Positions 1 to 6,621 of a stretch of 14,048 nt of DNA are shown here, piece by piece. This DNA is from Lachnospiraceae bacterium UBA7027 (GTDB lineage Bacteria; Bacillota; Clostridia; Lachnospirales; Lachnospiraceae): positions 18,168 to 32,215 of the forward strand of contig DLBG01000030.1 in assembly GCA_002494135.1 (NCBI GenBank). Direction: 5' to 3'. Numbering within the stretch: the first letter of the stretch is position 1; each line of letters starts with the position of its first letter. Both the position numbers and the translations under genes were made by a program. Below the pieces are notes generated by a model. It saw nothing but the letters and a program-made list of their open reading frames with translations. It did not search any database and was not told the origin of the DNA.

Positions 1-1
1 A

Positions 2-550
2 AGTAGCTACCGCCGTTTCCGTGAAAATGGTGACAGGAACGGTCTGGTCGAAATTATCCGGGATTATAAAGACGGACTGATTCTTTATCTTACAAGTATT
101 GTGGGAGATGTGCATACAGCCGAAGATCTGGCCGAAGATACATTTGTTCTTTTGGGTACCAGGAAACCGAGGGATAAGGGAAGAGGCTCATTTAAGACGT
201 GGCTATACACCATTGGACGGAATATTGCACTCGATTATTTACGAAAACAATCAAGAAAAAAAGAAGTAAATATCGATCAGATTGGAGAAATCACAGACGA
301 TGAAATCAATCTGGAAAAGAGTTTTATCACGAAGGAACGGGACAGAGCCGTGCATCGTGCCATGAAGTGTCTGAACAATGATTATCGTCAGGTGCTGTGG
401 CTGATTTATTTTGAGGGTTTCAGTAACAAAGAGTGTGCCGCTGTCATGGATAAGTCTGAGCATGCGATTGAAACGCTTGCGTACAGAGCAAGAATTGCCC
501 TGAAACCTCTGCTTGAAAAGGAAGGGATAGACGAGAGGGACCTGGAATAG
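2..550 (+). CDS. ECF-type RNA polymerase sigma factor, 5'-truncated by window edge
   Basis: Sigma-70 family factor of the short ECF class, which directs RNA polymerase to a small stress or envelope regulon. The frame is open from base 2, so the true start lies upstream; the GTG at 101 cuts into region 2 and is unlikely to be real. Visible parts are sigma region 2, with LVEIIRDYKDGLILYL, then AEDLAEDTFV, then FKTWLYTIGRNIALDYLRK (the core-binding and -10-recognition helices). A charged acidic linker follows, then region 4 with a helix-turn-helix around LNNDYRQVLWLIYFEGFSNKE and the recognition helix near SEHAIETLAYRAR. There is no region 3, as is usual for ECF factors. The next gene begins 19 nt downstream and looks like the membrane anti-sigma partner, so the pair is probably co-transcribed. 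The family assignment is firm. The regulon is unknown. Confidence 0.9.
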   Translation, partial: SSYRRFRENGDRNGLVEIIRDYKDGLILYLTSIVGDVHTAEDLAEDTFVLLGTRKPRDKGRGSFKTWLYTIGRNIALDYLRKQSRKKEVNIDQIGEITDDEINLEKSFITKERDRAVHRAMKCLNNDYRQVLWLIYFEGFSNKECAAVMDKSEHAIETLAYRARIALKPLLEKEGIDERDLE

Positions 551-569
551 GTTTTTCTAAGGTAAAATT

Positions 570-1595
570 ATGAAAACATATGAAGAAATGGCGGATAGCG
601 TTTTTCGACGAGTTGACGAGTATCAGACCAGACAAAAGAAAAGAAGACGAAACATCATAATCAGAACGGTTGCAGGCGTGGCATTTCTGTTTCTGGTATT
701 AGCGGTTTCCCTGAACTTATTTAAGCCGATTCTTGCAAGAGAATTGCCGCTGGTTGGCGGAGCATTTACCTATATTCAGGATAAGCTGACTTATGCGGGA
801 CTATATGATAATTACGCATATCAGGTTGGTGAAACTGCGAGCGATAAGGGAATCGACATTACGCTTTCGGAAGTATACTGTGACGGAACGTATTTGTATG
901 TGTCGTTTGTCGTGGATGGAATTGATTTTAAAAGGGAATTAGTGGACGGAAACCTCAGCAACTTCCAACTTGATTACAGCGGTAATACATATATTACGGC
1001 AAATAATAAAATAAATAATCTCTCCGGAGAAGGATTTTGGGGCGGATTGGAGGGAGAGTTTATTGATGAAGATACATTTGTAGGAGTTGAAATTCTGCAT
1101 TTGGAAAATGAGACCCCCTTTCCGGAGAATTTTAAACTAAATATTGATATTACGGCAATCGGTCCTCTAAATACGAAATCAAAGATGGTTCTCGGAAACT
1201 GGGGATTCAGTGTTGATGCGGTGTCCAATGAAGATGATGTTGTCATATATGAAATCGGAGAAGCAAAGAACGGTTATTCCATTGATAAGGTTGTTGTTTC
1301 GCCAATTATAATGACGGTTTATGTTTCTTATCCGCAAATTGATAATTATGATGTAATCAATGCAATTGATTGTTTCAGCAATTTACAGCCGTCGGAACGA
1401 ATTTTGAGCTCCGGATTATACTATACGGATCACGCGATAGCAAGAGTTCCGGCAAAGTTTGTTTCGGATTATCTGGAAATTTATTTGTATAAAACAGACA
1501 GATATTCAGAAGAGTCGGACGGCGGTGGAAGAGAAGACATCGAACAACATGCTATTGTTTCTTATAGACTAGTATTAAATAATGGAATAGAATAG
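570..1595 (+). CDS. DUF4179-like membrane protein, probable anti-sigma factor
   Basis: Single-pass membrane protein of 341 residues. A short charged cytoplasmic N-terminus (about 1-27, rich in Lys and Arg) is followed by one hydrophobic segment (about 28-50) and a large extracytoplasmic part rich in beta-strand-like stretches. The region just after the membrane segment (LPLVGGAFTYIQDKL) and the later SDKGIDITLSEVYCDGTYLYVSFVVDG resemble the DUF4179 family found next to ECF sigma genes in Firmicutes. By position and topology it should hold the upstream sigma factor at the membrane until a signal arrives. I see no zinc-binding HxxxCxxC anti-sigma motif. The start ATG is preceded by a modest ribosome site (TAAGGT at 558-563). 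Codons are AT-richer than in genes further right. The family call rests on recalled sequence style, and the anti-sigma role is inferred from neighbourhood. Confidence 0.7.
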   Translation: MKTYEEMADSVFRRVDEYQTRQKKRRRNIIIRTVAGVAFLFLVLAVSLNLFKPILARELPLVGGAFTYIQDKLTYAGLYDNYAYQVGETASDKGIDITLSEVYCDGTYLYVSFVVDGIDFKRELVDGNLSNFQLDYSGNTYITANNKINNLSGEGFWGGLEGEFIDEDTFVGVEILHLENETPFPENFKLNIDITAIGPLNTKSKMVLGNWGFSVDAVSNEDDVVIYEIGEAKNGYSIDKVVVSPIIMTVYVSYPQIDNYDVINAIDCFSNLQPSERILSSGLYYTDHAIARVPAKFVSDYLEIYLYKTDRYSEESDGGGREDIEQHAIVSYRLVLNNGIE

Positions 1596-1636
1596 TTATC
1601 GGATAGCAAAAATATAATTCAGGTGAAGGGATAGTA

Positions 1637-2287
1637 ATGAAGGGTAAGAAAACTTTCGGAAAAGTTGTTTTGATTCTGGCATTTGTTTTTATGGCCTGGT
1701 ATGTATTTGACAATGTGTTTGGTGTCATCCATTCTTATGTCACTTATGTTCCGCAGGCTTTTGACTACGGATATACAGCCATGGGAATCTCACTGATTGG
1801 CAAAGGCATTCATCAGTTGCTCCAACTGGCGGTTGCAGTTTTCTGGCTTATGATCTATATGGATAACCGTGAGGAATTCAAACTTCCGTCCATCCTTACC
1901 GTAGGTGTTCTGGGATTGGATTTACTTCGTACGATTCTGTTTCTTGCCTTGAATGAAAAGAGCACTAACGTGCTCGAATATGTCAAAGAATCCTATTATA
2001 CCTGTCTCATTATGGTTTCGTGGATTATTCTTCTTTCAGTGAACAAGAAAGCCGGAAAAATCATTTTTGCGGCTTTGCGCTGGCTTCTTTTGGGAATCAG
2101 CCTTATTATCAGTTTTATCCGGATTACGAGATCAAATTTAAGCTTCATTCGTGGCGGAGTCGATAAGAGTGAAGTTATGATTTTACTGAGCAACACGTAT
2201 TCCGTTACATTTTTTGCGCTGACTGCAATTATGACAGCTTTGCTTGTTTTATATATCTTCCGGCCAAAGATTTTTCTTAAAGATTGA
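1637..2287 (+). CDS. Uncharacterised polytopic membrane protein
   Basis: I do not recognise this 216-residue protein. It is strongly hydrophobic, with about five or six likely membrane segments: near residues 8-30, 45-75, 86-105, 120-137, 143-163 and 185-208. Short charged loops and basic ends (MKGKK at the start, RPKIFLKD at the end) separate or flank them. No catalytic motif, cysteine cluster or signal cleavage site stands out. A good ribosome site (AGGTGAAGGG, 1621-1630) precedes the ATG. It lies 41 nt after the putative anti-sigma gene on the same strand with no terminator seen between, so it may belong to the sigma operon, either as a third signalling component or as a target. Its stop is only 11 bp from the stop of the convergent transporter gene. 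Confidence 0.65.
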   Translation: MKGKKTFGKVVLILAFVFMAWYVFDNVFGVIHSYVTYVPQAFDYGYTAMGISLIGKGIHQLLQLAVAVFWLMIYMDNREEFKLPSILTVGVLGLDLLRTILFLALNEKSTNVLEYVKESYYTCLIMVSWIILLSVNKKAGKIIFAALRWLLLGISLIISFIRITRSNLSFIRGGVDKSEVMILLSNTYSVTFFALTAIMTALLVLYIFRPKIFLKD

Positions 2288-2298
2288 CAGGAATCATT

Positions 2299-3681
2299 TT
2301 AGCTGTCCATTTCTTCGAACGCATCGATGGAACTTTTTGCAACGGCCTTGTGATCGCCGTGCCGGACGAACATCATGGTGACAAAGGATAATGCCGCAAA
2401 AACCATGGCATATAAGAAGAGTGTAAAATAGCCGACCTTGTTTAGAAGCCATCCGGCAAGAATCGGTGTAACGATCTGCGCAGCCATGCTGAAGGTGTAG
2501 TAGTAGCCGGTAAATTTGCCGATATCGGAATTCTTGCACATTTCCACAACCATGGGCAGGGAGTTTACGTTAATCATTGCCCAGCCGATACCCACGAGAC
2601 TGAATACGACAAATAGAATCGGGTGGAAGGTGTTGGAGAAAAACGTATAAAAGAAACAGACTCCGAAATTGACGAAAAGTAACGCGATTCCGATCAGAAT
2701 CGATTTCTTTCTGCCGATAAAGCTCGCAAAATATCCCAGAGGAATAAACATTAAAATAGCTGCCGCGGTTGCAATGGTAAGGCATTTGGTTGCTTCGCCC
2801 AAAGACATGCTCCATTTGGCTGCAGCATACGTCGTAAACCAGGTCTCGATGGAATTATAGGAAATAAACCAAAGAGAGATGGAAATCAGCAAAAACATCA
2901 AAGAGCGGAATACCGGAGCAGGAAGCTTGGAAGAATCGGCTGTGGCGTTGCCGGCATCGTCGTTCTTTTCTTCATCGGCATCAGCGTCAAGTGCATTGAT
3001 TTCTTCGGGATGCCTTAATTCGTATTCTTCGGCCTGCTTTGTCCACTTAGGTTCGTTGACAAGAAGCATAATGACAATCAGGGCTGCAATCATGATTCCG
3101 CCGATAATGGCAAACAAAAGAAGATAGCTGACATGTTCCTTGCCGGCTGTTTTGGCTTCGGAATAAAGAATCGATGTAATAATCAGATAGATGATGCCGC
3201 CGACGGAACCCATCAGATTAATGATGGCATTGCCGCGGCTTCTGAAAGGCTTCGGCGTAACGTCAGGCATTAATGCCACGGCCGGGCTTCTGAAGCTGGA
3301 CATGGAAATTAAAAGAAGAGCCAGAACCACAATATACATCACAAGTTTTGAAACGGCAGGAGAATCGTAATACATATTGTCAAGAATCGGAAGCTGAATC
3401 AAAAGAGCAACCGAAATCAGGGTTCCGACAAGAATAAAAGGTTTTCTTTTACCCATGGGAGATTTGGTCCGATCTGACAAAGAACCGAACAGGGGCAGAA
3501 GGAACAGCGCAAAAACGTTATCCGCAGCCATAATGATGCCGGTAAACAGCTCATTTAAATGAAACGTATTGGTCAGAATAAGGGGATTTACATTATTGTA
3601 CATCTGCCAGAATGCAGTGATGGCAAGAAAAGCAGCGCCTACGAAGATGGTGTGCCGCACATTCAGCTTCTCTTTTTTCAT
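2299..3681 (-). CDS. MFS transporter, SLC45/GPH-like (probable sugar symporter)
   Basis: A 460-residue major facilitator with about twelve hydrophobic segments in two halves. They are separated by a long, acidic central loop (about 215-250, ending in a run of Asp, Glu and Ala). The loop between segments 2 and 3 reads FGSLSDRTKSPMGKRKPFI. This matches the G-x-L-S-D-R-x(n)-G-[RK]-R-x-P signature seen in SLC45-like and glycoside/cation symporters, which points to import of a sugar or glycoside. No sugar-degrading gene lies beside it, so the substrate cannot be named. The start is supported by GAAAGGA about 11 nt upstream on the minus strand. A promoter (TTGAAA-N17-TATAGT) lies about 60 nt upstream and faces away from the plus-strand gene at 3901. 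The family assignment is secure; the substrate is not. Confidence 0.85.
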   Translation of the reverse strand: MKKEKLNVRHTIFVGAAFLAITAFWQMYNNVNPLILTNTFHLNELFTGIIMAADNVFALFLLPLFGSLSDRTKSPMGKRKPFILVGTLISVALLIQLPILDNMYYDSPAVSKLVMYIVVLALLLISMSSFRSPAVALMPDVTPKPFRSRGNAIINLMGSVGGIIYLIITSILYSEAKTAGKEHVSYLLLFAIIGGIMIAALIVIMLLVNEPKWTKQAEEYELRHPEEINALDADADEEKNDDAGNATADSSKLPAPVFRSLMFLLISISLWFISYNSIETWFTTYAAAKWSMSLGEATKCLTIATAAAILMFIPLGYFASFIGRKKSILIGIALLFVNFGVCFFYTFFSNTFHPILFVVFSLVGIGWAMINVNSLPMVVEMCKNSDIGKFTGYYYTFSMAAQIVTPILAGWLLNKVGYFTLFLYAMVFAALSFVTMMFVRHGDHKAVAKSSIDAFEEMDS

Positions 3682-3738
3682 GATTCCGCGAATCCTTTCA
3701 AAATCACGGCAGAGCCGTTTTTTCTTTTACACATCTTT

Positions 3739-3767
3739 ACTATAATTAAAATTCGGATTGATTTCAA
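3739..3767 (-). promoter_or_regulatory. Sigma-A-like promoter for the MFS transporter gene
   Basis: Read on the minus strand: -35 TTGAAA (3762-3767), a 17-bp spacer, and -10 TATAGT (3739-3744). The spacer is almost wholly the 16-bp element CAATCCGAATTTTAAT. The expected transcript start is near 3732, leaving a leader of about 50 nt before the ATG at 3681. The boxes match the consensus well; use in the cell is inferred. Confidence 0.6.
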
Positions 3768-3831
3768 CAAATACTGCAAAATTGAGTATTGTATTCCTTC
3801 AAAAAGTGCAATTCGCAATCCGAATTTTAAT
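3745..3831. repeat. Exact 16-bp inverted repeat in the divergent promoter region (candidate operator pair)
   Basis: ATTAAAATTCGGATTG at 3745-3760 is the exact reverse complement of CAATCCGAATTTTAAT at 3816-3831, and 55 bp separate the arms. Each arm lies in the -35/-10 spacer of one of the two divergent promoters and reads in the same direction as that promoter. The arms are therefore one oriented site used twice. This placement favours a shared regulator-binding site over a transcription terminator. The regulator is unknown, and no regulator gene is adjacent. Confidence 0.65.
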
Positions 3832-3841
3832 ATGGTATAAT
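3812..3841 (+). promoter_or_regulatory. Sigma-A-like promoter for the 511-residue membrane protein gene
   Basis: -10 TATAAT (3836-3841) is a perfect consensus box. An 18-bp spacer upstream is a weaker -35, TTCGCA (3812-3817). The spacer carries the 16-bp element shared with the opposing promoter. Transcription should begin near 3848, only about 5 bases before the ATG at 3853, which argues for the downstream ATG at 3901 as the real start. Confidence 0.6.
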
Positions 3842-3847
3842 AAACCT

Positions 3848-3885
3848 GACCGATGTGGAGGGAATTGTCCCGGTCGCTTTCGGTC
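3848..3885 (+). promoter_or_regulatory. Possible hairpin-forming 5' leader upstream of the 511-residue membrane protein gene
   Basis: Close to the predicted transcript start, GACCG (3848-3852) can pair with either of two copies of CGGTC (3871-3875 or 3881-3885). GGGA (3860-3863) can pair with TCCC (3868-3871). The second CGGTC touches the ribosome site GGGGAGG (3886-3892), so alternative folds could change its accessibility. The stems are short and a regulatory role is speculative. Confidence 0.25.
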
Positions 3886-3900
3886 GGGGAGGAAATGAAA

Positions 3901-5436
3901 ATGTTTGAAATATTGGTTAAGGAGTTTCGAGAGCACAAAAAGTTTGTGCTTGCGTATGTCGCAGTATGTGTTTTTGCGGCCTTTTTCTTCGGACCGTTCT
4001 TATCCGATGTAACGCCGCATGCCGCACTTGCTTCCGAAGGAGCGGAAGCGGAGCTTTTATCCGAAGGTGATACGCTGCTTACCTTAAACGACATGATTCT
4101 CGGAGGTACCTTCCGAAGACTTGCCGGTAATTATTCCAGCGTAATCGGGCTTTCTGCCGAGCCTTTTACTGGTCTTTTATTCCTTGGCATCATGCAAAAC
4201 ATTGACAAGTTGTCCGGCAATCCGCTCAGAATGCCTGAAGTACCGGTCGGTCATCCGGCGGTTCTCGCAGTGGTTCTGGTCTGCTTTGTCGCGAGCAAGT
4301 TCATGAAAGCCAACGAATCCACCAAGGTTTTCGGAATCTGCACCCTCGGATATCTTGAGAAATTCTTAGGAACCGTCTGCGTTGTGGTCATCGGTATTCT
4401 TTCCGTGGTCGGCGTGGCTACGGGCCTTGGAACCGCAACGGTCAATGCGGCCGCACCCGGTGAGATTGCCACAACGGCAGGACATTATGCGGTCGGAGTG
4501 GTTTCCGCGATTTTTGCCGTATTCATGGCAATCATGTCCTTAATTGTCAACTATATCGTAAAAACCGTTATGCTCGGCCTCGATGCCCTTCAGGGACTGC
4601 TTTCTTTCATTCCCCTTTCGGGCGTTGTATGTGAGTTTTTAAAATCGTTCCTGGTGCTTACCATCTTTATGATCAACGTGGCTTACCCGCCTGCGGGATA
4701 TGTGGTAAACATTCTTGTGTTCGTAATCTGCTGCCTCTTATTCCGGGCATGCTACGATCCGGCACAGTATTTAAAGAAAATCTATATTCAGCCGTTCTTT
4801 GCCGGAATTTTCGGATACAAAGAGGATTATCCTCTGGTAAAACGCCACATTCCTCATCGTGTAAAGAAGCGTTTTAAGGAGAATCTTTCCGACATTAAGG
4901 CCGTGATTCCGATGTACACGATTAAGAAACCCCGTAAGTTTGATTTGAAATTAAGACTGTACGAGCGTGTCTGGATGGTTTGTTTTGAAAACGAAAGCGG
5001 TATTCTGTTCCGTAAATACAACGGCGAGAGGAATGCATTTTACGTGTTAAAATCCACGGAAGAGGCTCCCGTTTATTTGAGAAAGGGCTTCCGTTTCTTC
5101 GAACTGTATACGCACCGTGTTTATCATGACGGCAAGGTTCACAAATTCCCCAGAAAAGAAATGGATTTTGTCTTCACGAGAGAGTACCGTTACCGTTTCG
5201 ATGAGCTGATTGCATTAACCGGCTGGGTGAATGTAAATGAGGAAAAAGTAAGCCGCAGACAGCAGAAGAAAGAAGAACGCAAACAGGCGATTCTTCAGGC
5301 AAAAGAAACCGTTGCGGAATGGTGGACGGATAAAATTGCGAAGGTGAAAGGATTCTTTTTAAAAGACAAAGAACCGATCCCGGTGGAAGCGGATTACTCG
5401 GAGGATATGTTCTTCGAAGAGCAGGCCAATCTTTAA
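3901..5436 (+). CDS. Uncharacterised 511-residue membrane protein with a basic cytoplasmic-type C-terminal domain
   Basis: I do not recognise this family. The N-terminus has a short charged stretch and a hydrophobic segment (about 13-33), then a probably external region rich in Ala and Glu. Three or four further hydrophobic segments follow, one near GTVCVVVIGILSVVGVATGL, one near VVSAIFAVFMAIMSLIVNYI, and a long one ending in VICCLLFRACYD (about residue 290). The last 200 or so residues are soluble, with many Lys, Arg and aromatic residues. They end with a Lys/Glu-rich helix-like stretch and an acidic tail. The longest frame begins at 3853, but GGAGG at 3888-3892 sits 8 nt before the ATG at 3901, and the predicted transcript starts near 3848, so 3901 is preferred (3895 is possible). 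It is divergent from, and possibly co-regulated with, the MFS gene. Its stop is 6 bp from the stop of convergent apbE. Confidence 0.7.
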   Translation: MFEILVKEFREHKKFVLAYVAVCVFAAFFFGPFLSDVTPHAALASEGAEAELLSEGDTLLTLNDMILGGTFRRLAGNYSSVIGLSAEPFTGLLFLGIMQNIDKLSGNPLRMPEVPVGHPAVLAVVLVCFVASKFMKANESTKVFGICTLGYLEKFLGTVCVVVIGILSVVGVATGLGTATVNAAAPGEIATTAGHYAVGVVSAIFAVFMAIMSLIVNYIVKTVMLGLDALQGLLSFIPLSGVVCEFLKSFLVLTIFMINVAYPPAGYVVNILVFVICCLLFRACYDPAQYLKKIYIQPFFAGIFGYKEDYPLVKRHIPHRVKKRFKENLSDIKAVIPMYTIKKPRKFDLKLRLYERVWMVCFENESGILFRKYNGERNAFYVLKSTEEAPVYLRKGFRFFELYTHRVYHDGKVHKFPRKEMDFVFTREYRYRFDELIALTGWVNVNEEKVSRRQQKKEERKQAILQAKETVAEWWTDKIAKVKGFFLKDKEPIPVEADYSEDMFFEEQANL

Positions 5437-5442
5437 CGGGTT

Positions 5443-6489
5443 TTAAGGATTCGCGGTACTGAAAGGAAATCCTTCGGAATAGTAATATTTATACTGATCA
5501 TCAACGAACATGGCATGAGTTTCCGGAAACGTCTCCTGAGTGAGGCGAAGAAGACTCATGCCTTTTTCTTTTCCGAGCAGCAAAAGAGAAGTGGAAAGGG
5601 CATCCGCACAGATGGAGAAATCGGATATGACGGTTACCTGATACAGATTGTTTTCCACGGGATAGCCGGTTTTCGGATCCACGATGTGATGATAGAGTTT
5701 TCCGTTATAGGTAAAGCAGCGCTCGTATACACCGGAAGTTACAATCGATGTGTCATGAACGGACGCACTCATCATGATTTCGTTCGTTTCGGTAAACGGT
5801 TTTTTAATCCCGATGTTGTAGTTGCTTCCGTCGGGTTTGGTACCCATGACAACGATGTTTCCGCCGAGATTGATGATGGCATTCTCAACCCCGGAAGCGG
5901 TCAGCTTATCTTTGATTCCGTCCGCGATATACCCCTTTGCGATAAAGCCCAAATCGATTGCCGCTTTGGGATCCTGAAGTTTTACTTCGCAGGTTTCGTA
6001 GTCATAACGGACCTTTTTGTAATCAACATGTTTTAAGGCCTCCTTAATGGCTTCGTCGGACGGAGGGGTATGATTCTCGTCATCGGATGTAAAATCCCAC
6101 AAATCCAGCACCGGTGCCACGGTAATATCAATGGCACCGTCGGTTTTCGAGCAGACGTCGAGGGCGGTTGCAACTAAAAATACGGTATTCGGATCCACGG
6201 TAACGACCTCTCCGCCTGCGTGATTGATCCGGTAAATATCGCTGCCTTCCAGATGACGGTTAAAAAGATCGTCGCACTGATGGCAGTATTCTTCAATATC
6301 GGGAAGAAACGCTTTGTCTTTTTCATCGTAAACGGTAATCGAAACAAAGGTATCAAAGAAGTAGTATACTTCGGTATAGCCGTCCTGATTCGGCACCGGC
6401 ACGCAGGAAATCATAAGAAAACTCTGCGCAAGCAGAAGTACGCAGATGATTGCCGCCGTGAATTTTTTGTATTTCAAGATCTTTTTCAT
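5443..6489 (-). CDS. apbE: FAD:protein FMN transferase (ApbE), lipoprotein
   Basis: ApbE transfers FMN from FAD to a threonine in extracytoplasmic flavoproteins such as Rnf or Nqr subunits and FMN-binding-domain reductases. This 348-residue protein has a basic N-terminus, a hydrophobic segment and a lipobox-like MISC with Cys29, so it should be anchored outside the membrane as a lipoprotein. Family motifs are clear: DLGFIAKGYIAD (about 179-190), NLGGNI (about 208-213), the HHIVDPKTGYP segment (about 267-277) and the metal-site DALST (about 296-300). Length fits the family. The start has only a weak ribosome site (GGA about 9 nt upstream). The gene stands alone, with no Rnf, Nqr or FMN-binding target gene next to it, so its substrate is encoded elsewhere. 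The lipobox has Met at -3, which is less common but acceptable. Confidence 0.93.
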   Translation of the reverse strand: MKKILKYKKFTAAIICVLLLAQSFLMISCVPVPNQDGYTEVYYFFDTFVSITVYDEKDKAFLPDIEEYCHQCDDLFNRHLEGSDIYRINHAGGEVVTVDPNTVFLVATALDVCSKTDGAIDITVAPVLDLWDFTSDDENHTPPSDEAIKEALKHVDYKKVRYDYETCEVKLQDPKAAIDLGFIAKGYIADGIKDKLTASGVENAIINLGGNIVVMGTKPDGSNYNIGIKKPFTETNEIMMSASVHDTSIVTSGVYERCFTYNGKLYHHIVDPKTGYPVENNLYQVTVISDFSICADALSTSLLLLGKEKGMSLLRLTQETFPETHAMFVDDQYKYYYSEGFPFSTANP

Positions 6490-6544
6490 TGTGATATTCC
6501 GTAATTGACTTCTGATGATAAGGCCTTTCTTTGTAATATTTTAA

Positions 6545-6572
6545 ATAGTATCACATATTGCGAAAAAAGTAA
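6545..6572 (-). promoter_or_regulatory. Possible promoter for apbE
   Basis: On the minus strand TTACTT (6567-6572), a 16-bp spacer and TACTAT (6545-6550) form a moderate promoter match about 55 nt upstream of the apbE start. It overlaps the -35 and spacer region of the opposing thrC promoter, so the two would compete for polymerase. The match is weak enough to be chance in AT-rich DNA. Confidence 0.3.
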
Positions 6573-6587
6573 CTTTTATGGTAAAAT
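6558..6587 (+). promoter_or_regulatory. Sigma-A-like promoter for the thrC-REC/GGDEF-hydE unit
   Basis: -35 TTGCGA (6558-6563), an 18-bp spacer, and -10 TAAAAT (6582-6587) with TG-like bases just upstream (TATGG). The transcript would begin near 6594, giving a leader of roughly 28 nt before the ATG at 6622. That leader is too short for a T-box or attenuator, so control by aminoacyl-tRNA is not evident here. Confidence 0.55.
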
Positions 6588-6621
6588 ATTGCAGATAAAA
6601 TTCGAGTCGGAGATGACAGAA

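Noticed and set aside
2286..2307. Possible terminator hairpin GACAG...CTGTC between convergent genes
   Set aside because: The stem is only 5 bp with a long loop and no T-run on either side, so it is not a credible intrinsic terminator.
3745..3831. 16-bp inverted repeat read as a terminator or insertion-sequence end
   Set aside because: It lies between divergent promoters with a 55-bp gap and no T-run, and there is no transposase or target-site duplication.
3853..3900. 16-codon extension of the 511-residue membrane protein
   Set aside because: The start would fall within about 5 nt of the predicted transcript start, and the ribosome site GGGGAGG lies inside this stretch, serving the ATG at 3901.
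3678..4094. Minus-strand open frame of 138 codons over the promoter region and the start of the 511-residue gene
   Set aside because: Low-complexity Ser/Ala/Lys composition antisense to a better-supported gene, with no family resemblance; it also covers both divergent promoters.
5515..6036. Plus-strand open frame of 173 codons within apbE
   Set aside because: Antisense shadow of a clear ApbE coding region with all family motifs on the other strand.
6505..6621. 39-codon N-terminal extension of threonine synthase
   Set aside because: It starts upstream of the predicted promoter -10 and lacks a ribosome site. The family N-terminus (YRSTRN) begins just after the ATG at 6622.
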